Below are positions 7,779 to 16,116 of a stretch of DNA of 26,492 nucleotides, piece after piece. Location: IMG/VR virus record IMGVR_UViG_3300017726_000068, positions 1 to 26,492 of that record; one strand, 5' to 3'. Position 1 is the stretch's first letter; the number at the start of each line of letters is the position of its first letter. This DNA is from a virus. A program made the translations under genes and the position numbers. A model generated the notes under the pieces. That model did not search any database. It was not told the origin of the DNA and saw only the letters and a list, made by a program, of their open reading frames with translations.

Positions 7779-8408
7779 ATGGAATACTACAACTACAACT
7801 TTAACACATTAAGAGGCACTAACTATGTACCTTATGGTAAGTTAGTTCTAAAGACTGGTCCAGCTTCAACTGTTATATCACTAGCAGAAGCTAAGGCATT
7901 TTTAAGAATAGACTCAGACTATGATGATGACGATAACTATATCACGTCTTTAATTAATGTTGCTACTGGTGTAGTTGAGGAATTTACTAGACGTAGATTA
8001 ATTACACAGACTTACAATATATTTTACGATGAGTTTCCTCCTTACATTGACTTACAGATAGGCGATGTTGCTAGTGTTACTCACATTAAGTATTATGATA
8101 CCAACAATTCTTTACAAACTTTAGCAGCATCTGAATACGATGTAGATACAAAGATAAGACCAGGAAGAATATATCAATCGGAAACTGGTGACTTTCCAAA
8201 CACTTACGAAAGACCAAACGCAGTAGAAGTTGAGTTTGTTGTTGGTAGTGCTACTAGTGACGTACCAGCTCCAATAGTACAAGCTGTATATATAATCGTT
8301 GGTCGTTACTATGAGAATCGTCAAGACGTTGTTATGGGAACTCAAGTAAATGAATTACCTTTAATGGTTGACCACTTATTAACTCCTTACCGATTGCTTG
8401 AACTATGA
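7779..8408 (+). CDS. Head-tail connector, gp6-like
   Basis: This 209-residue protein resembles the HK97 gp6-type connector (phage QLRG/DNA-packaging family), which forms a ring under the portal. Family features: SLAEAKAFLRID near 36-47, an acidic loop (DSDYDDDDNY), LINVATGVVEEFTRR near 58-72, the TYNIFYDEFPPYIDL strand, and a C-terminal helix PAPIVQAVYIIVGRYYENR. It is the first gene after the capsid terminator, and its stop overlaps the next start by 4 nt. The order connector, adaptor, gp10-like, tail terminator is the standard one. Confidence 0.85.
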   Translation: MEYYNYNFNTLRGTNYVPYGKLVLKTGPASTVISLAEAKAFLRIDSDYDDDDNYITSLINVATGVVEEFTRRRLITQTYNIFYDEFPPYIDLQIGDVASVTHIKYYDTNNSLQTLAASEYDVDTKIRPGRIYQSETGDFPNTYERPNAVEVEFVVGSATSDVPAPIVQAVYIIVGRYYENRQDVVMGTQVNELPLMVDHLLTPYRLLEL

Positions 8409-8743
8409 TAATAGGCAAACTAGATAGAAAGTTAAGACTATTCAAAAGAACTTTCAACAACGACTTATATGGGGCAAGGAGTGTAAATGTTCAAACTTCT
8501 GTTACTATCTATGGTAGCTTTGATTTTAAAAGTGGCGATACTAAATATGATGCAGATGCTTTAATCAACAAACAAATGATAGAATGTCTAGTAAGATACA
8601 GAACAGACATTGGAGTAAGTCCAGAATACGCAATAACTTTTGGCAATACGGTTTATTCAATCAAAAGCATTAAAGAGGTTGGAAGAAAAGATAAATTAAT
8701 ACTTACATTGGTTGAAACCGATGCTCAAGATTTAACGGTGTAA
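8405..8743 (+). CDS. Head closure / head-tail adaptor protein
   Basis: This 112-residue protein has the length and pattern of the phage head-tail joining family (SPP1 gp16-like): an N-terminal IGKLDRKLRLFKRT, a middle small beta barrel (VTIYGSFDFKSG), and YRTDIGVSPEYAITFGNTVYSIKSIKEVGRKDKLILTLVE near the end. The last block, in which a field value is converted to a strand pair, is typical of these adaptors. It would close the portal channel after packaging. It overlaps its left neighbour by 4 nt and abuts the next gene. Confidence 0.8.
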   Translation: MIIGKLDRKLRLFKRTFNNDLYGARSVNVQTSVTIYGSFDFKSGDTKYDADALINKQMIECLVRYRTDIGVSPEYAITFGNTVYSIKSIKEVGRKDKLILTLVETDAQDLTV

Positions 8744-9171
8744 TGATGGTATCAGCTCAAATAGACAAAAAACAACTCAATTCTTTGATTAAGGATTTAG
8801 AGAAACTTAATATGTCTGATAGTAAAAACAAGACGCTACTTAAACAAGGTATGCGTAAAGCTGCCAAGCCTATTTTACAAGAGCTTAAAAATATTGTACC
8901 AGTTGAATCTAAACAACTTAGAAAATCTTTAGCTGTAATTAGTGGTAAAAACAGAAAGGGTGTGTCTCCTAGTGTTTTTGTAGGACCAAGAGTTAAAAAA
9001 TCATTTGCTGCTATGGATAAAAGTGGATTTTATTTCTATTTCTTAGAGTATGGATTTAGAGGAATACCAGGTCTGAGAATGTTGGATAAAGCTGCTGCTA
9101 GTAAAGGTAACACAGCTATCAATAGCGTAATATCTGAAATAAAAAAAATCATTGACAAAAGATTTAAATAA
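8743..9171 (+). CDS. HK97 gp10-like neck/tail protein
   Basis: This 142-residue protein belongs to the HK97 gp10 / tail-component family, found between the head adaptor and the tail terminator. Visible features: LIKDLEKLN near the start, KQGMRKAAKPILQELKNIVPVESKQLRKSL near 46-75, SPSVFVGPRVK near 95-105, and FYFYFLEYGFRGIPGLRMLDKAA, the family's aromatic YxFxEYG-type block. The stop overlaps the next ATG by one base. Two adjacent ATG codons (8743 and 8746) could each start it. Confidence 0.82.
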   Translation: MMVSAQIDKKQLNSLIKDLEKLNMSDSKNKTLLKQGMRKAAKPILQELKNIVPVESKQLRKSLAVISGKNRKGVSPSVFVGPRVKKSFAAMDKSGFYFYFLEYGFRGIPGLRMLDKAAASKGNTAINSVISEIKKIIDKRFK

Positions 9172-9590
9172 TGGAAGTAGGTAAAGCAGTATTTGAAATT
9201 TTATTTAATGACTCAGATGTAATAGCTTTAGTTTCTGAGAGTGGTTCTAATCCTAGAATCTTTCCAAGTCGTTATGACTTTCCTAGTAATGTTTTATTGC
9301 CTTATATTACTTATCAAGTAGTATCAGACGAGCCAAACAACACAAAAAACGGAGTAAGCACTTATGACTATGTTACAGTTCAAATAAGTATATATGATAT
9401 AAGATATAGTACTTTAGTGGATTTAGCTGGTAAAGTTAGAACAGCTTTAGATTATACAAGTGGAACGTTTAGAGGGGTTGTAGTGGATAAGATATTTTTT
9501 GAAAATCAGAACGAAACTTTTGACGATTCTGCTGGAGAGCAAGGGTTTTACGGAATAGCACAAGATTACAGATTTAACATAAATAGATAG
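9171..9590 (+). CDS. Tail terminator / completion protein (DUF3168-like)
   Basis: This 139-residue protein fits the DUF3168 tail-terminator family, which caps the tail tube and joins it to the head. Typical features are the N-terminal helix VGKAVFEILFNDSDVIALV, the RIFPSRYDFPSNVLLPYITYQVVS block, the YDYVTVQISIYDIRYSTLVDLAGKVRTAL segment near 63-91, and a C-terminal FYGIAQDYRFNI strand. Its position between the gp10-like gene and the tail tube supports the call. Confidence 0.8.
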   Translation: MEVGKAVFEILFNDSDVIALVSESGSNPRIFPSRYDFPSNVLLPYITYQVVSDEPNNTKNGVSTYDYVTVQISIYDIRYSTLVDLAGKVRTALDYTSGTFRGVVVDKIFFENQNETFDDSAGEQGFYGIAQDYRFNINR

Positions 9591-9592
9591 AT

Positions 9593-9769
9593 ATGTATAA
9601 AGTAAAAATAAAAAAAGATATTGAATGTAGAGGAGTAGAATACAAAGAAGGCGAATCTTACAAGGTTGGTCGTGTTGTAAGAAACTTTTTAGAAGCAAAC
9701 GATGCAATAGATACAACAAAGAAAAAGTCTAAAAAGAAGGTAACTTCTGAGGATTTAGATATTAGCTAA
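9593..9769 (+). CDS. Small basic protein of unknown function
   Basis: This is a 58-residue ORF beginning MYKVKIKKDIECRG and ending with the acidic EDLDIS. Residues 43-50 are almost all lysine (KKKSKKK). It starts 2 nt after the tail-terminator stop and ends 24 nt before the tail tube gene, so it fills the gap and is very likely translated. I do not recognise a family. The VEYKEGESYKVGRVVRNFLEANDAI segment looks like a small beta-rich fold with a helix. Small proteins at this spot occur in many siphoviruses. Confidence 0.65.
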   Translation: MYKVKIKKDIECRGVEYKEGESYKVGRVVRNFLEANDAIDTTKKKSKKKVTSEDLDIS

Positions 9770-9793
9770 TTATAAATTTTAAATTAAAAGAAA

Positions 9794-10219
9794 ATGGCAA
9801 TTTTTAACGGAACGGATTTAATCCTAAAAGTTTCTCCTAGTAATGGAGGATCACAAGCGAAATTGATGCATTCTCAGAATGTTTCACTTTCAGTCAATGT
9901 AGATACTATAGACATCTCAACAAAAGACTCTAGTGGTTTTAGAGACTTACTAGGTGGTCAAAAATCTTTCATTCTTAGTGCTGATGGACTTATGGACTTT
10001 GCTGGTGTTGCTGGTGATACTGAGGTAGATGAGTTATTGGACCAAATGATGGCAAGAACAGCAGTTACATTTACTTTTGCTCTAGCTACTCCAGCTGGTT
10101 ATACTATTACTGGTAGTGGTTTTTTAACTTCTCTAGAGATTTCTGGTGGTACAGAAGATGCTCCAACTTATTCTTGTTCAATCGAGGGTAGTGGAACATT
10201 AACTAGAACAGATGTGTAA
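9794..10219 (+). CDS. Major tail (tube) protein
   Basis: This 141-residue protein has the pattern of TP901-1-type tail tube proteins: AIFNGTDLILKV at the N-terminus, VDTIDISTKDSSGFRDLLGGQKSF near 36-60 (the family's swap from a substrate strand to the GG-turn), a central helix DTEVDELLDQMM, and the closing strand block ISGGTEDAPTYSCSIEGSGTL. It stacks in hexameric rings to form the tail tube. Use of GCT and GGT codons rises here, as in the capsid gene, which fits high expression. A strong RNA hairpin follows. Confidence 0.88.
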   Translation: MAIFNGTDLILKVSPSNGGSQAKLMHSQNVSLSVNVDTIDISTKDSSGFRDLLGGQKSFILSADGLMDFAGVAGDTEVDELLDQMMARTAVTFTFALATPAGYTITGSGFLTSLEISGGTEDAPTYSCSIEGSGTLTRTDV

Positions 10220-10226
10220 TTGATTT

Positions 10227-10290
10227 CTTTGTTGGTTGGGGATTGTGCTACGGCACGTCTCCCAACTAGCAATAACTTAAACTAACAAAG
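10227..10290 (+). promoter_or_regulatory. Structured RNA element with cUACGg tetraloop after the tail tube gene
   Basis: Inner hairpin: GTTGGG (10235-10240) with CCCAAC (10261-10266), GA (10241-10242) with TC (10258-10259), then GTGC (10245-10248) with GCAC (10253-10256) closing a TACG loop. C(UACG)G is one of the most stable RNA tetraloops known. Outer helix: CTTTGTTGGTT (10227-10237) can pair with AACTAACAAAG (10280-10290) with one wobble; it shares three bases with the inner stem. There is no T run, so this is not a standard terminator. It may stabilise or process the tail tube mRNA, or attenuate the next gene, whose ATG is at 10293. Confidence 0.6.
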
Positions 10291-10292
10291 AT

Positions 10293-10643
10293 ATGTACGA
10301 AGTAGTTATAATAAACGGAAAAGATTACCCAGTAAGATTTGGAATGAACTCGTTGAGGTTATTTTGTAAAGATACTGGAAGAAGTTTAGCTGACTTAGAT
10401 AAGCTAGGAGATGGAATAAGCTTAGATGATGCTTGTTTTTTAATCCTAAACGGTATAAAAGATGGCTCACGAGTGAGTGGTCAAGAATGTTCTTTAAATG
10501 TTGATGATGTCGCTGACTTGCTAGACGAAGATTTTGAGGCTTTGAATAAAGTGTTAGAAGTATTCTCAGAGCAATTCTCTGCTAAATTTGAAACGGAGGG
10601 AAACGAGAAAGCCACGAAGAACGTGGCAAAGAAGAAGAAGTAA
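10293..10643 (+). CDS. Tail assembly chaperone, short form (gpG-like)
   Basis: This 116-residue protein lies between the tail tube and the tape measure, where lambda G sits. It would coat the tape measure protein during tail assembly. Residues 1-95 have the family feel: an N-terminal two-strand start (YEVVIINGKDYPVRFGMNSLRLFCKDTG), then helical acidic segments (DDACFLILNGI, DDVADLLDEDFEALNKVLEVF). The tail is lysine-rich (KKKK). It ends at TAA 10641-10643 unless the ribosome slips at 10598-10604, giving the longer product described next. Confidence 0.82.
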   Translation: MYEVVIINGKDYPVRFGMNSLRLFCKDTGRSLADLDKLGDGISLDDACFLILNGIKDGSRVSGQECSLNVDDVADLLDEDFEALNKVLEVFSEQFSAKFETEGNEKATKNVAKKKK

Positions 10644-10981
10644 CTTGGGATAAGTTAGAGGCTATTGCTTATGGTCTCGGTTTATTACCTACAGACTTTT
10701 GGAGTTTAACTTTTCACGAGTTTCTATGTACTCAAAAAGGTATTAATGACCGATTTGAACTAGAACAACGTCAAGAGTGGGAACGAGTGCGATGGTTGGC
10801 TTGTGTTAATTTACAGCCACACACTAAGAAAGGACAAAACCTAACTCCTCAGAAACTTGTTAAGTTTGATTGGGAGAAAAAGAAAGTAAAGACCGACATC
10901 GAGAAACAAAGAAAAAGAGCAGAATATATTAAAAAGAAATACGAATTGCTAAATAAAGACAATGGCACAGAAGAATCTTAG
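10293..10981 (+). CDS. Tail assembly chaperone, frameshifted form (gpGT-like)
   Basis: A -1 slip at G GGA AAC joins the first 104 codons to an open frame running from 10604 to the stop at 10979-10981, giving about 229 residues. That second frame has no good start near its beginning. Its first residues after the junction, EVTWDKLEAIAYGLGL and TDFWSLTFHEF, are the signature of the T domain in phage tail chaperones. It ends in a basic helix. The T part would contact the tape measure and tail tube, as in lambda GT. The second frame overlaps the tape measure start by 20 nt. Confidence 0.85.
10598..10627 (+). promoter_or_regulatory. Programmed -1 ribosomal frameshift signal
   Basis: The heptamer G GGA AAC (10598-10604) is in the correct register of the gpG frame (GAG GGA AAC) and is a known efficient X XXY YYZ slippery site. 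Six bases later GCCACG (10611-10616) and CGTGGC (10622-10627) form a perfect 6-bp stem with a 5-nt loop. That spacing is within the usual 5-9 nt for a stimulatory hairpin. Confidence 0.88.
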
Positions 10982-12878
10982 CGTAAAATTATCACTTAAC
11001 GATAAGCAATTTCAGAGCAGCTTAAAAAGAGCTACTAGGTCAATGAAGAAGTTTGGTTCTTCTATGAAAAGGACTGGACAGACACTTTCACGAAACTTGA
11101 CTTTGCCATTATTAGCTTTTGGTGCAGCTAGTATTGCTGCTTTTGACAAACAACAAAAGGCAATAGCACAAGTAGAGGCTGGTATTAAGTCAACTGGTAT
11201 GGCTGCTGGATTTACTTCTAAGCAACTTCAAAAGATGGCTTCTGAGTTGCAAGGTAAGACTTTATTTGGCGATGAGGTAATTTTAAAAGATGCTACTGCT
11301 CAACTATTGACTTTTACTAATATAGCTGGAGAGCAATTTGAAAGAACACAACTAGCAGCGTTAAACTTAGCGACTAGACTTGATGGAGATTTAAAATCAG
11401 CTAGTATTCAATTAGGTAAAGCATTAAACGACCCAATAGCAAACTTATCAGCTCTAAGTCGTAGTGGTATTCAATTCTCAGAGGAACAAAAGAAAGTAAT
11501 TAAAGAACTAGCAGAAACAAATAGACTAGCAGAGGCTCAAAGTTTAATATTAGATGAATTAGATAAGCAATATGGTGGAGCTGCTGAGGCTGCTGCTAAA
11601 GCTGGTGCTGGTGGCTTAAAGCAACTACAAAATCAATTTGGCGATTTGATGGAAGAGATAGGGGGTATGCTTATACCTATTGTTATTGACTTAGGAAATC
11701 AATTTAAATCTTTTTTAGAAAGTTTTAGCAAACTTGACCCAGAAGTTAAAAAAATGATTGTTACTGCTGGTATTTTAGCTGGAGCTTTAGGACCTTTGCT
11801 AGTTATTTTAGGAAGCATTGTTACTATTGTTGCTGCTCTAAGTATTAAATTTATTGCTATTGCTGCTGCGATTGCTGGATTAGCTTTAGGTATTCTTTAT
11901 GTCAATGATAATTGGGACGCTTTTAAAGAGAGATTTCAAGATATTAGATGGTGGAAGAATACTCTACTTGAGATGACTGCAACTCTATTAGACACTCAAA
12001 ATAGCCCATTTAGTTTACTTTTAGATGCTTTTAACGAGATTTTTGATAAAGAAATTGAAAACCCATTCAAAGGAAAAACAGCTGATTTTTTCCGAGATAT
12101 GAAAACAGAAGTTGATGACTACGAAACAGAGTTTGATGACTTTACAACTTTTCTAGAAAATCAAAGCAAAAAAATTGAAAAAACTTTTGAAAACTTAGGA
12201 AAATCACTAAATGTAGGTGGACCTAGTGGGGGTACAAGTTCAACAAGTTCGAATCCAGCAGCAATAAATAAAAGACAAATAAAACAGCCTGGAATGATGG
12301 CTGGAGCTATGACTCAAGCAGTATTGCCAGATGATTTAATAAAACAAATGGAGCTTTTTGAGCAACAACAAAAAAACATAGTTTCTTTAAATGAAGAATT
12401 AGACCAAAGTTTTATGAGCTTTGGTAATGTTTTGCAAGGTACATTTGCTCAAGCCTTGCAGAGTTCAGATGGCTTTTTTAAATCGTTTGTATCTGGTGCA
12501 AAACAAGCTATGTCAGCTCTATTAGCACAACTAGCTGCAACTGCTGCCCTTAATGCTTTACTTGGTGGAGCTGATTTAGGTGGAGCTATGGGATTTAAAG
12601 ACATTGGAGGTTTTGGAGGAATAGGAAAACTAATAAAAAATTTACCATTTTTTAGTGACGGTGGTATGGTTACTGGAGCAACTCTAGCTATGGTTGGAGA
12701 AGGACCAGGAACGTCAATGAGCAATCCAGAAGTCATCGCTCCATTAGATAAATTAAAGTCTATGATTGGTGGTAATGGTGCTGGATCTGTTCAAGTATTT
12801 GGAACAATAAGTGGTCAAGATATATTACTAAGCTCAGATAGAGCAAGAAACAATAGAACTAGAACAAGAGGTTATTAA
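10962..12878 (+). CDS. Tail tape measure protein
   Basis: This 638-residue protein sets tail length and is ejected with the DNA. The N-terminus (NLSVKLSLNDKQFQSSLKRATRSMKKFG) is the usual tape measure opening. Residues 37-200 contain a long Ala- and Gln-rich helical core, including LNDPIANLSALSRSGIQFS, a common tape measure block. A hydrophobic stretch at 265-315 (ILAGALGPLLVILGSI, then an Ala/Ile run) should insert into the host membrane. The C-terminal third is Gly/Ser-rich and ends basic (RARNNRTRTRGY). Using the known rule of about 0.15 nm per residue, the tail would be near 95 nm long. It overlaps the chaperone and the next gene (ATGG within TAATGG). Confidence 0.9.
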   Translation: MAQKNLSVKLSLNDKQFQSSLKRATRSMKKFGSSMKRTGQTLSRNLTLPLLAFGAASIAAFDKQQKAIAQVEAGIKSTGMAAGFTSKQLQKMASELQGKTLFGDEVILKDATAQLLTFTNIAGEQFERTQLAALNLATRLDGDLKSASIQLGKALNDPIANLSALSRSGIQFSEEQKKVIKELAETNRLAEAQSLILDELDKQYGGAAEAAAKAGAGGLKQLQNQFGDLMEEIGGMLIPIVIDLGNQFKSFLESFSKLDPEVKKMIVTAGILAGALGPLLVILGSIVTIVAALSIKFIAIAAAIAGLALGILYVNDNWDAFKERFQDIRWWKNTLLEMTATLLDTQNSPFSLLLDAFNEIFDKEIENPFKGKTADFFRDMKTEVDDYETEFDDFTTFLENQSKKIEKTFENLGKSLNVGGPSGGTSSTSSNPAAINKRQIKQPGMMAGAMTQAVLPDDLIKQMELFEQQQKNIVSLNEELDQSFMSFGNVLQGTFAQALQSSDGFFKSFVSGAKQAMSALLAQLAATAALNALLGGADLGGAMGFKDIGGFGGIGKLIKNLPFFSDGGMVTGATLAMVGEGPGTSMSNPEVIAPLDKLKSMIGGNGAGSVQVFGTISGQDILLSSDRARNNRTRTRGY

Positions 12879-15028
12879 TGGCAATAAATAATAGAATACA
12901 ATACAAGTTTAGAAGCGATAGAGGAACTTATTACAGAATTACAATCATTGACACTCTTAGCTCAACATCTACATTATATGATGATGTATTTGCTAACGAT
13001 GACGGTTTCAAATTAACTTATGAAACCAATGACGATGACCGATTTACTGGATTAATACCATCTAAAGTTGATTTAGGTTTTTTTATCGATGAAAATTCTG
13101 GAGATGGAAATCCTAGTAATGTTATATCTATAATAAACTCTATTAGTTCTAGCGACTATAAAAGGTGGCAGCTAAAGATTGAAAATTCAACAAACGACTC
13201 TACTTATTATTTATTTTGGGTTGGTAACTTGCTAAATGATATTAACTCTGAAGAAGATATATCTTTGCCAAGACAAATTAAATTAACTGCAATTTGTGGA
13301 CTAGGTGCTTTAGATAATATACCCTTTGATGAAGAAATACCTTACACTTTTACTGCTTCTTATACTCTATATAGATATATATACAACTCTTTAGCTACTG
13401 ACATAAATACTACTAACAACTGGGATTCAACAGACGTTTTTATAAGAACGGTTGTAGATTGGACACCATACCCAGCTTCTAGAACTTCTAGTAGAGACCC
13501 ACTTAATATATCAAAATTTAGAGCTGCTGCTTATGCTCCAATTGATGATAATGGAGTAAGAAGACCTAAAACAGCTTTTAAGTTATTGAATGATATTTGT
13601 AAGGTAGTTGGAGCTAGATTGTTTTTAAGTAATGGGATTTGGACTTTCATACAAGTTAATACTTATGATGAAATGCAATCATCAAACCAATTCTTTAGAG
13701 ATTATGTAAAAGGAAACAATGGAAGTACATCTACACCAGACGATGATGGTACTTATTCAGAAAACAAAACTGAAGATGGCACTAACATACAACGATTAGC
13801 TGGTAATGAGTTTGACAATTTAGCGATACTAAAAGAAGCTAATTTAATATATGAAATGTTTAGAGCTTATGACTTAGTACCTATAACTGTTGCACAAACA
13901 GGAGTTAGTAATAATGCTGTCAACAATTCTTTGGTTGCTTGGAATGGTTGGCATAGTGTTGGAGAAGGTTTTAATACTGATGGTGGTATTTATGGCATAG
14001 CTGACACTTTTAGTGCCAGAGCAAGATATTATTTAGGAGAATTGACTCAGCTAGATGGACAAACTATAAGATTTAAAAGAAGATTTAATAGAGCTTTTAA
14101 TGGTACAAATTCACAACTAGATGCTATTGTTACTGGTCTTGGTTCTATTTTATTTTATCATAGGCTAAGATTAGTTGGCACAAGCTCTACTGTATATGCT
14201 CGTTCTAATTATACAAGTGGAGGAGCAGCAACTTGGACTTCAACAAGTTTTTTTGGTAATGCTCCTGACTATGGTGTCCCTTATACTTATATAAATGGAT
14301 TTAATAATACTACTCCAGCTAACTTTTTTGAATTAGATTTTGAAACTAACGAAGTCCCTTTTAGTGGTGATTTGTTTTTTGATTGTTACGCTCAAGTATA
14401 TCACAATTACGGTCAAAACGACCCAGATACTGGTACTGAGGTCACAACACTATCAGACCAACAAAAGATTTACATTTACTCAGCTCCAGAGAATGCTAAC
14501 GACCAACTTATACAAGCATACATTAACGGAGAGTCAACAAGTCAACAATTTTTTAAAACTACTCAAAATATATCAAATGGTGTAACATATGAAGTTGGTG
14601 AGGTTTTCATAGGAACTGGACCATTATCAGCTCAAGGAGTTATATCTGTGTTTGACCATAGTGCTGGTAGTTATGATAATGGAAACGTTGCAACGTGGGT
14701 AGCTTATGGAAGTGGAACAGGTAAAAAAATAAGCAACTTATTACTTAATCAAATAATGAAAGGGCAACATAATGGAGCAAGTATATTTAATGGAAGTCTA
14801 AAAATACTAACAAACAATATTACAACAAATGGCTATAAGTACAATAATGGTATTGTGATAGATAGTAAATTATATATACCTTATGAATGTTCATTTATTG
14901 CTAATCAAGACACTTGGGAGGGTGAATGGTATGAGATTAATACAAGCGCAGCAACATTAACAGATTCATTAGATGCTTTAAGTCTTAATAATAACACTAA
15001 TAACACTTCATCTACTAATAGCTGGTAA
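12878..15028 (+). CDS. Large tail-tip / baseplate protein
   Basis: This 716-residue protein directly follows the tape measure, where distal tail and tail-associated proteins are found. The first 150 residues (YKFRSDRGTYYRITIID, a TLYDDVFANDDGFKLTYE strand block, then FFIDENSG) look like a beta-sandwich seen at the start of tail hub proteins. Around residues 215-265, FRAAAYAPIDD, TAFKLLNDICKVVGARLFLS and GIWTFIQV resemble the segment that packs against the tail tube in hub proteins. The rest is rich in Asn, Thr and aromatic residues and probably beta. A role in adsorption or baseplate assembly is inferred from position. I cannot name an exact family. It ends 1 nt before the next ATG. Confidence 0.65.
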   Translation: MAINNRIQYKFRSDRGTYYRITIIDTLSSTSTLYDDVFANDDGFKLTYETNDDDRFTGLIPSKVDLGFFIDENSGDGNPSNVISIINSISSSDYKRWQLKIENSTNDSTYYLFWVGNLLNDINSEEDISLPRQIKLTAICGLGALDNIPFDEEIPYTFTASYTLYRYIYNSLATDINTTNNWDSTDVFIRTVVDWTPYPASRTSSRDPLNISKFRAAAYAPIDDNGVRRPKTAFKLLNDICKVVGARLFLSNGIWTFIQVNTYDEMQSSNQFFRDYVKGNNGSTSTPDDDGTYSENKTEDGTNIQRLAGNEFDNLAILKEANLIYEMFRAYDLVPITVAQTGVSNNAVNNSLVAWNGWHSVGEGFNTDGGIYGIADTFSARARYYLGELTQLDGQTIRFKRRFNRAFNGTNSQLDAIVTGLGSILFYHRLRLVGTSSTVYARSNYTSGGAATWTSTSFFGNAPDYGVPYTYINGFNNTTPANFFELDFETNEVPFSGDLFFDCYAQVYHNYGQNDPDTGTEVTTLSDQQKIYIYSAPENANDQLIQAYINGESTSQQFFKTTQNISNGVTYEVGEVFIGTGPLSAQGVISVFDHSAGSYDNGNVATWVAYGSGTGKKISNLLLNQIMKGQHNGASIFNGSLKILTNNITTNGYKYNNGIVIDSKLYIPYECSFIANQDTWEGEWYEINTSAATLTDSLDALSLNNNTNNTSSTNSW

Positions 15029-15029
15029 T

Positions 15030-15833
15030 ATGTCACTACAACAATATTTAAATAATAAAGTATTAGCTACTGTATCAGATTCCTCAGAAGGTGATGCAAC
15101 AACATTTTTACAGATATTCCCATTAACACAAACTATGGCATTAAGTGGTGACGTAGTTAAATTAATACATAAGGGAACGGGTAGAGAATACGACTTAACA
15201 TTAAGTGCTGACTTAGATAGTTCGGTTGCAAGATGTAATTTTAGCTCTGTGACATTTGACACTAATATTCCAGTTGGAAGTGTTATAATTGAATCTAAAG
15301 ACAAAGGATTTGACAGAACACACTCTAGCCTACAATACATAGTTTTTTCTAGTCAAGCAGCAGCAGAAGAATCGTGGAAAACATTTAGCACGTCTGGTAT
15401 ATCTAATCACACTTGGAACACTACAACTACTGACAAAGGAACAACCGTAGGTACAAGTGAGTTAACTAACATATCAACTTCTATTCAATCGGTTGGTATT
15501 GTTGTACCTTATGATTGTACTTTAGTAGGATTTAGAGCTACTATTTACAGAGTCGGAAACTTTCAAACTGCTGTAGGTTTATTTTGTGGAACTCCAGCTT
15601 ATAATGACAACGCAACTCAAGACTTTACTTTAAGAGCTTATGCTGCTGCTGATAACTCTGCTGGACCAGATTCTAATTATTCACAGCGACCAGTAAAAGC
15701 AGAAGATTTAACAAGGTCACATTCTTTATCTGCTGGAGATATAATTATACCAGCTTTCAATAGTGTTACAAATAATGGAGGTAATGCTAGAATAAGTTAT
15801 ACAATAGTTTTAAAAACACTTAAAATATTATGA
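15030..15833 (+). CDS. Tail or receptor-binding protein, unassigned
   Basis: This 267-residue protein closes the tail module. The N-terminal 100 residues (SLQQYLNNKVLATVS, GREYDLTLSADLDSS) may anchor it to the tail tip. Residues 110-267 look like an all-beta domain with many Thr, Ser and Asn residues (TSIQSVGIVVPYDCTLVGFRA, AVGLFCGTP, SLSAGDIIIPAFNSV, ISYTIVLKTLKIL), a pattern like the jelly-roll tips of receptor-binding proteins. This is by composition and position only. Its stop overlaps the next small gene by 4 nt. Confidence 0.5.
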   Translation: MSLQQYLNNKVLATVSDSSEGDATTFLQIFPLTQTMALSGDVVKLIHKGTGREYDLTLSADLDSSVARCNFSSVTFDTNIPVGSVIIESKDKGFDRTHSSLQYIVFSSQAAAEESWKTFSTSGISNHTWNTTTTDKGTTVGTSELTNISTSIQSVGIVVPYDCTLVGFRATIYRVGNFQTAVGLFCGTPAYNDNATQDFTLRAYAAADNSAGPDSNYSQRPVKAEDLTRSHSLSAGDIIIPAFNSVTNNGGNARISYTIVLKTLKIL

Positions 15834-15955
15834 TAAAACAAGAAATAGAAAAATTAAAAATAGACATAGAGGATGCTATGCTATCTGGTGACTATGAAAG
15901 TGTTGTAGCAGTATTAAAATTAATTATAGATAAAATAGAAGAACTAGAAAAATGA
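15830..15955 (+). CDS. 41-residue helical protein
   Basis: The ATG at 15830 overlaps the preceding stop (ATGA), and the TGA at 15953-15955 overlaps the next ATG, so the ORF is tightly packed between two genes and probably real. It reads MIKQEIEKLKIDIEDAMLSG and then a second helix ending KIEELEK, i.e. a charged helical hairpin. No family is recognised. Small helical proteins of this kind often sit at the border of tail and lysis modules. Confidence 0.55.
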   Translation: MIKQEIEKLKIDIEDAMLSGDYESVVAVLKLIIDKIEELEK

Positions 15956-16116
15956 AAACTTTATTAAAAGAATGCGCTGACGTTCTAACCCTAAACATAA
16001 CAACATTAGCAATTAGTTTCACTCAAGTTGAAATGATATTGAAAATAGTTTTATTAGTTTTATCTATAATATATACTGCCGATAAGCTAATCAAAAACAG
16101 AAAGAAAAATGGCTAA
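15952..16116 (+). CDS. Small membrane protein, possible holin or lysis helper
   Basis: This 54-residue protein has hydrophobic segments near residues 11-24 (VLTLNITTLAISFT) and 28-44 (MILKIVLLVLSIIYTAD), then a basic tail (KLIKNRKKNG). One or two membrane passes with a positive C-terminus fit a small holin-like protein. Its place just ahead of the endolysin supports a lysis role. The larger 3-TM holin downstream could be the main holin, so this one may be an antiholin or helper. Overlaps the previous stop (ATGA). Confidence 0.55.
   Translation: MKTLLKECADVLTLNITTLAISFTQVEMILKIVLLVLSIIYTADKLIKNRKKNG

Noticed and set aside
12784-12787. The two remaining GATC sites as functional signals
   Set aside because: They lie in coding sequence of a tape measure and a tail tube gene with no shared flanking sequence, so they look like chance survivors.
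14340-14585. 81-residue + strand ORF inside the tail-tip gene
   Set aside because: It is in another frame within a long, well-supported gene and reads as Thr/Leu-rich noise.
15008-15340. 110-residue antisense ORF opposite the terminal tail gene
   Set aside because: No + or - strand context supports it, it is fully contained in a good gene, and all accepted genes are on the + strand.
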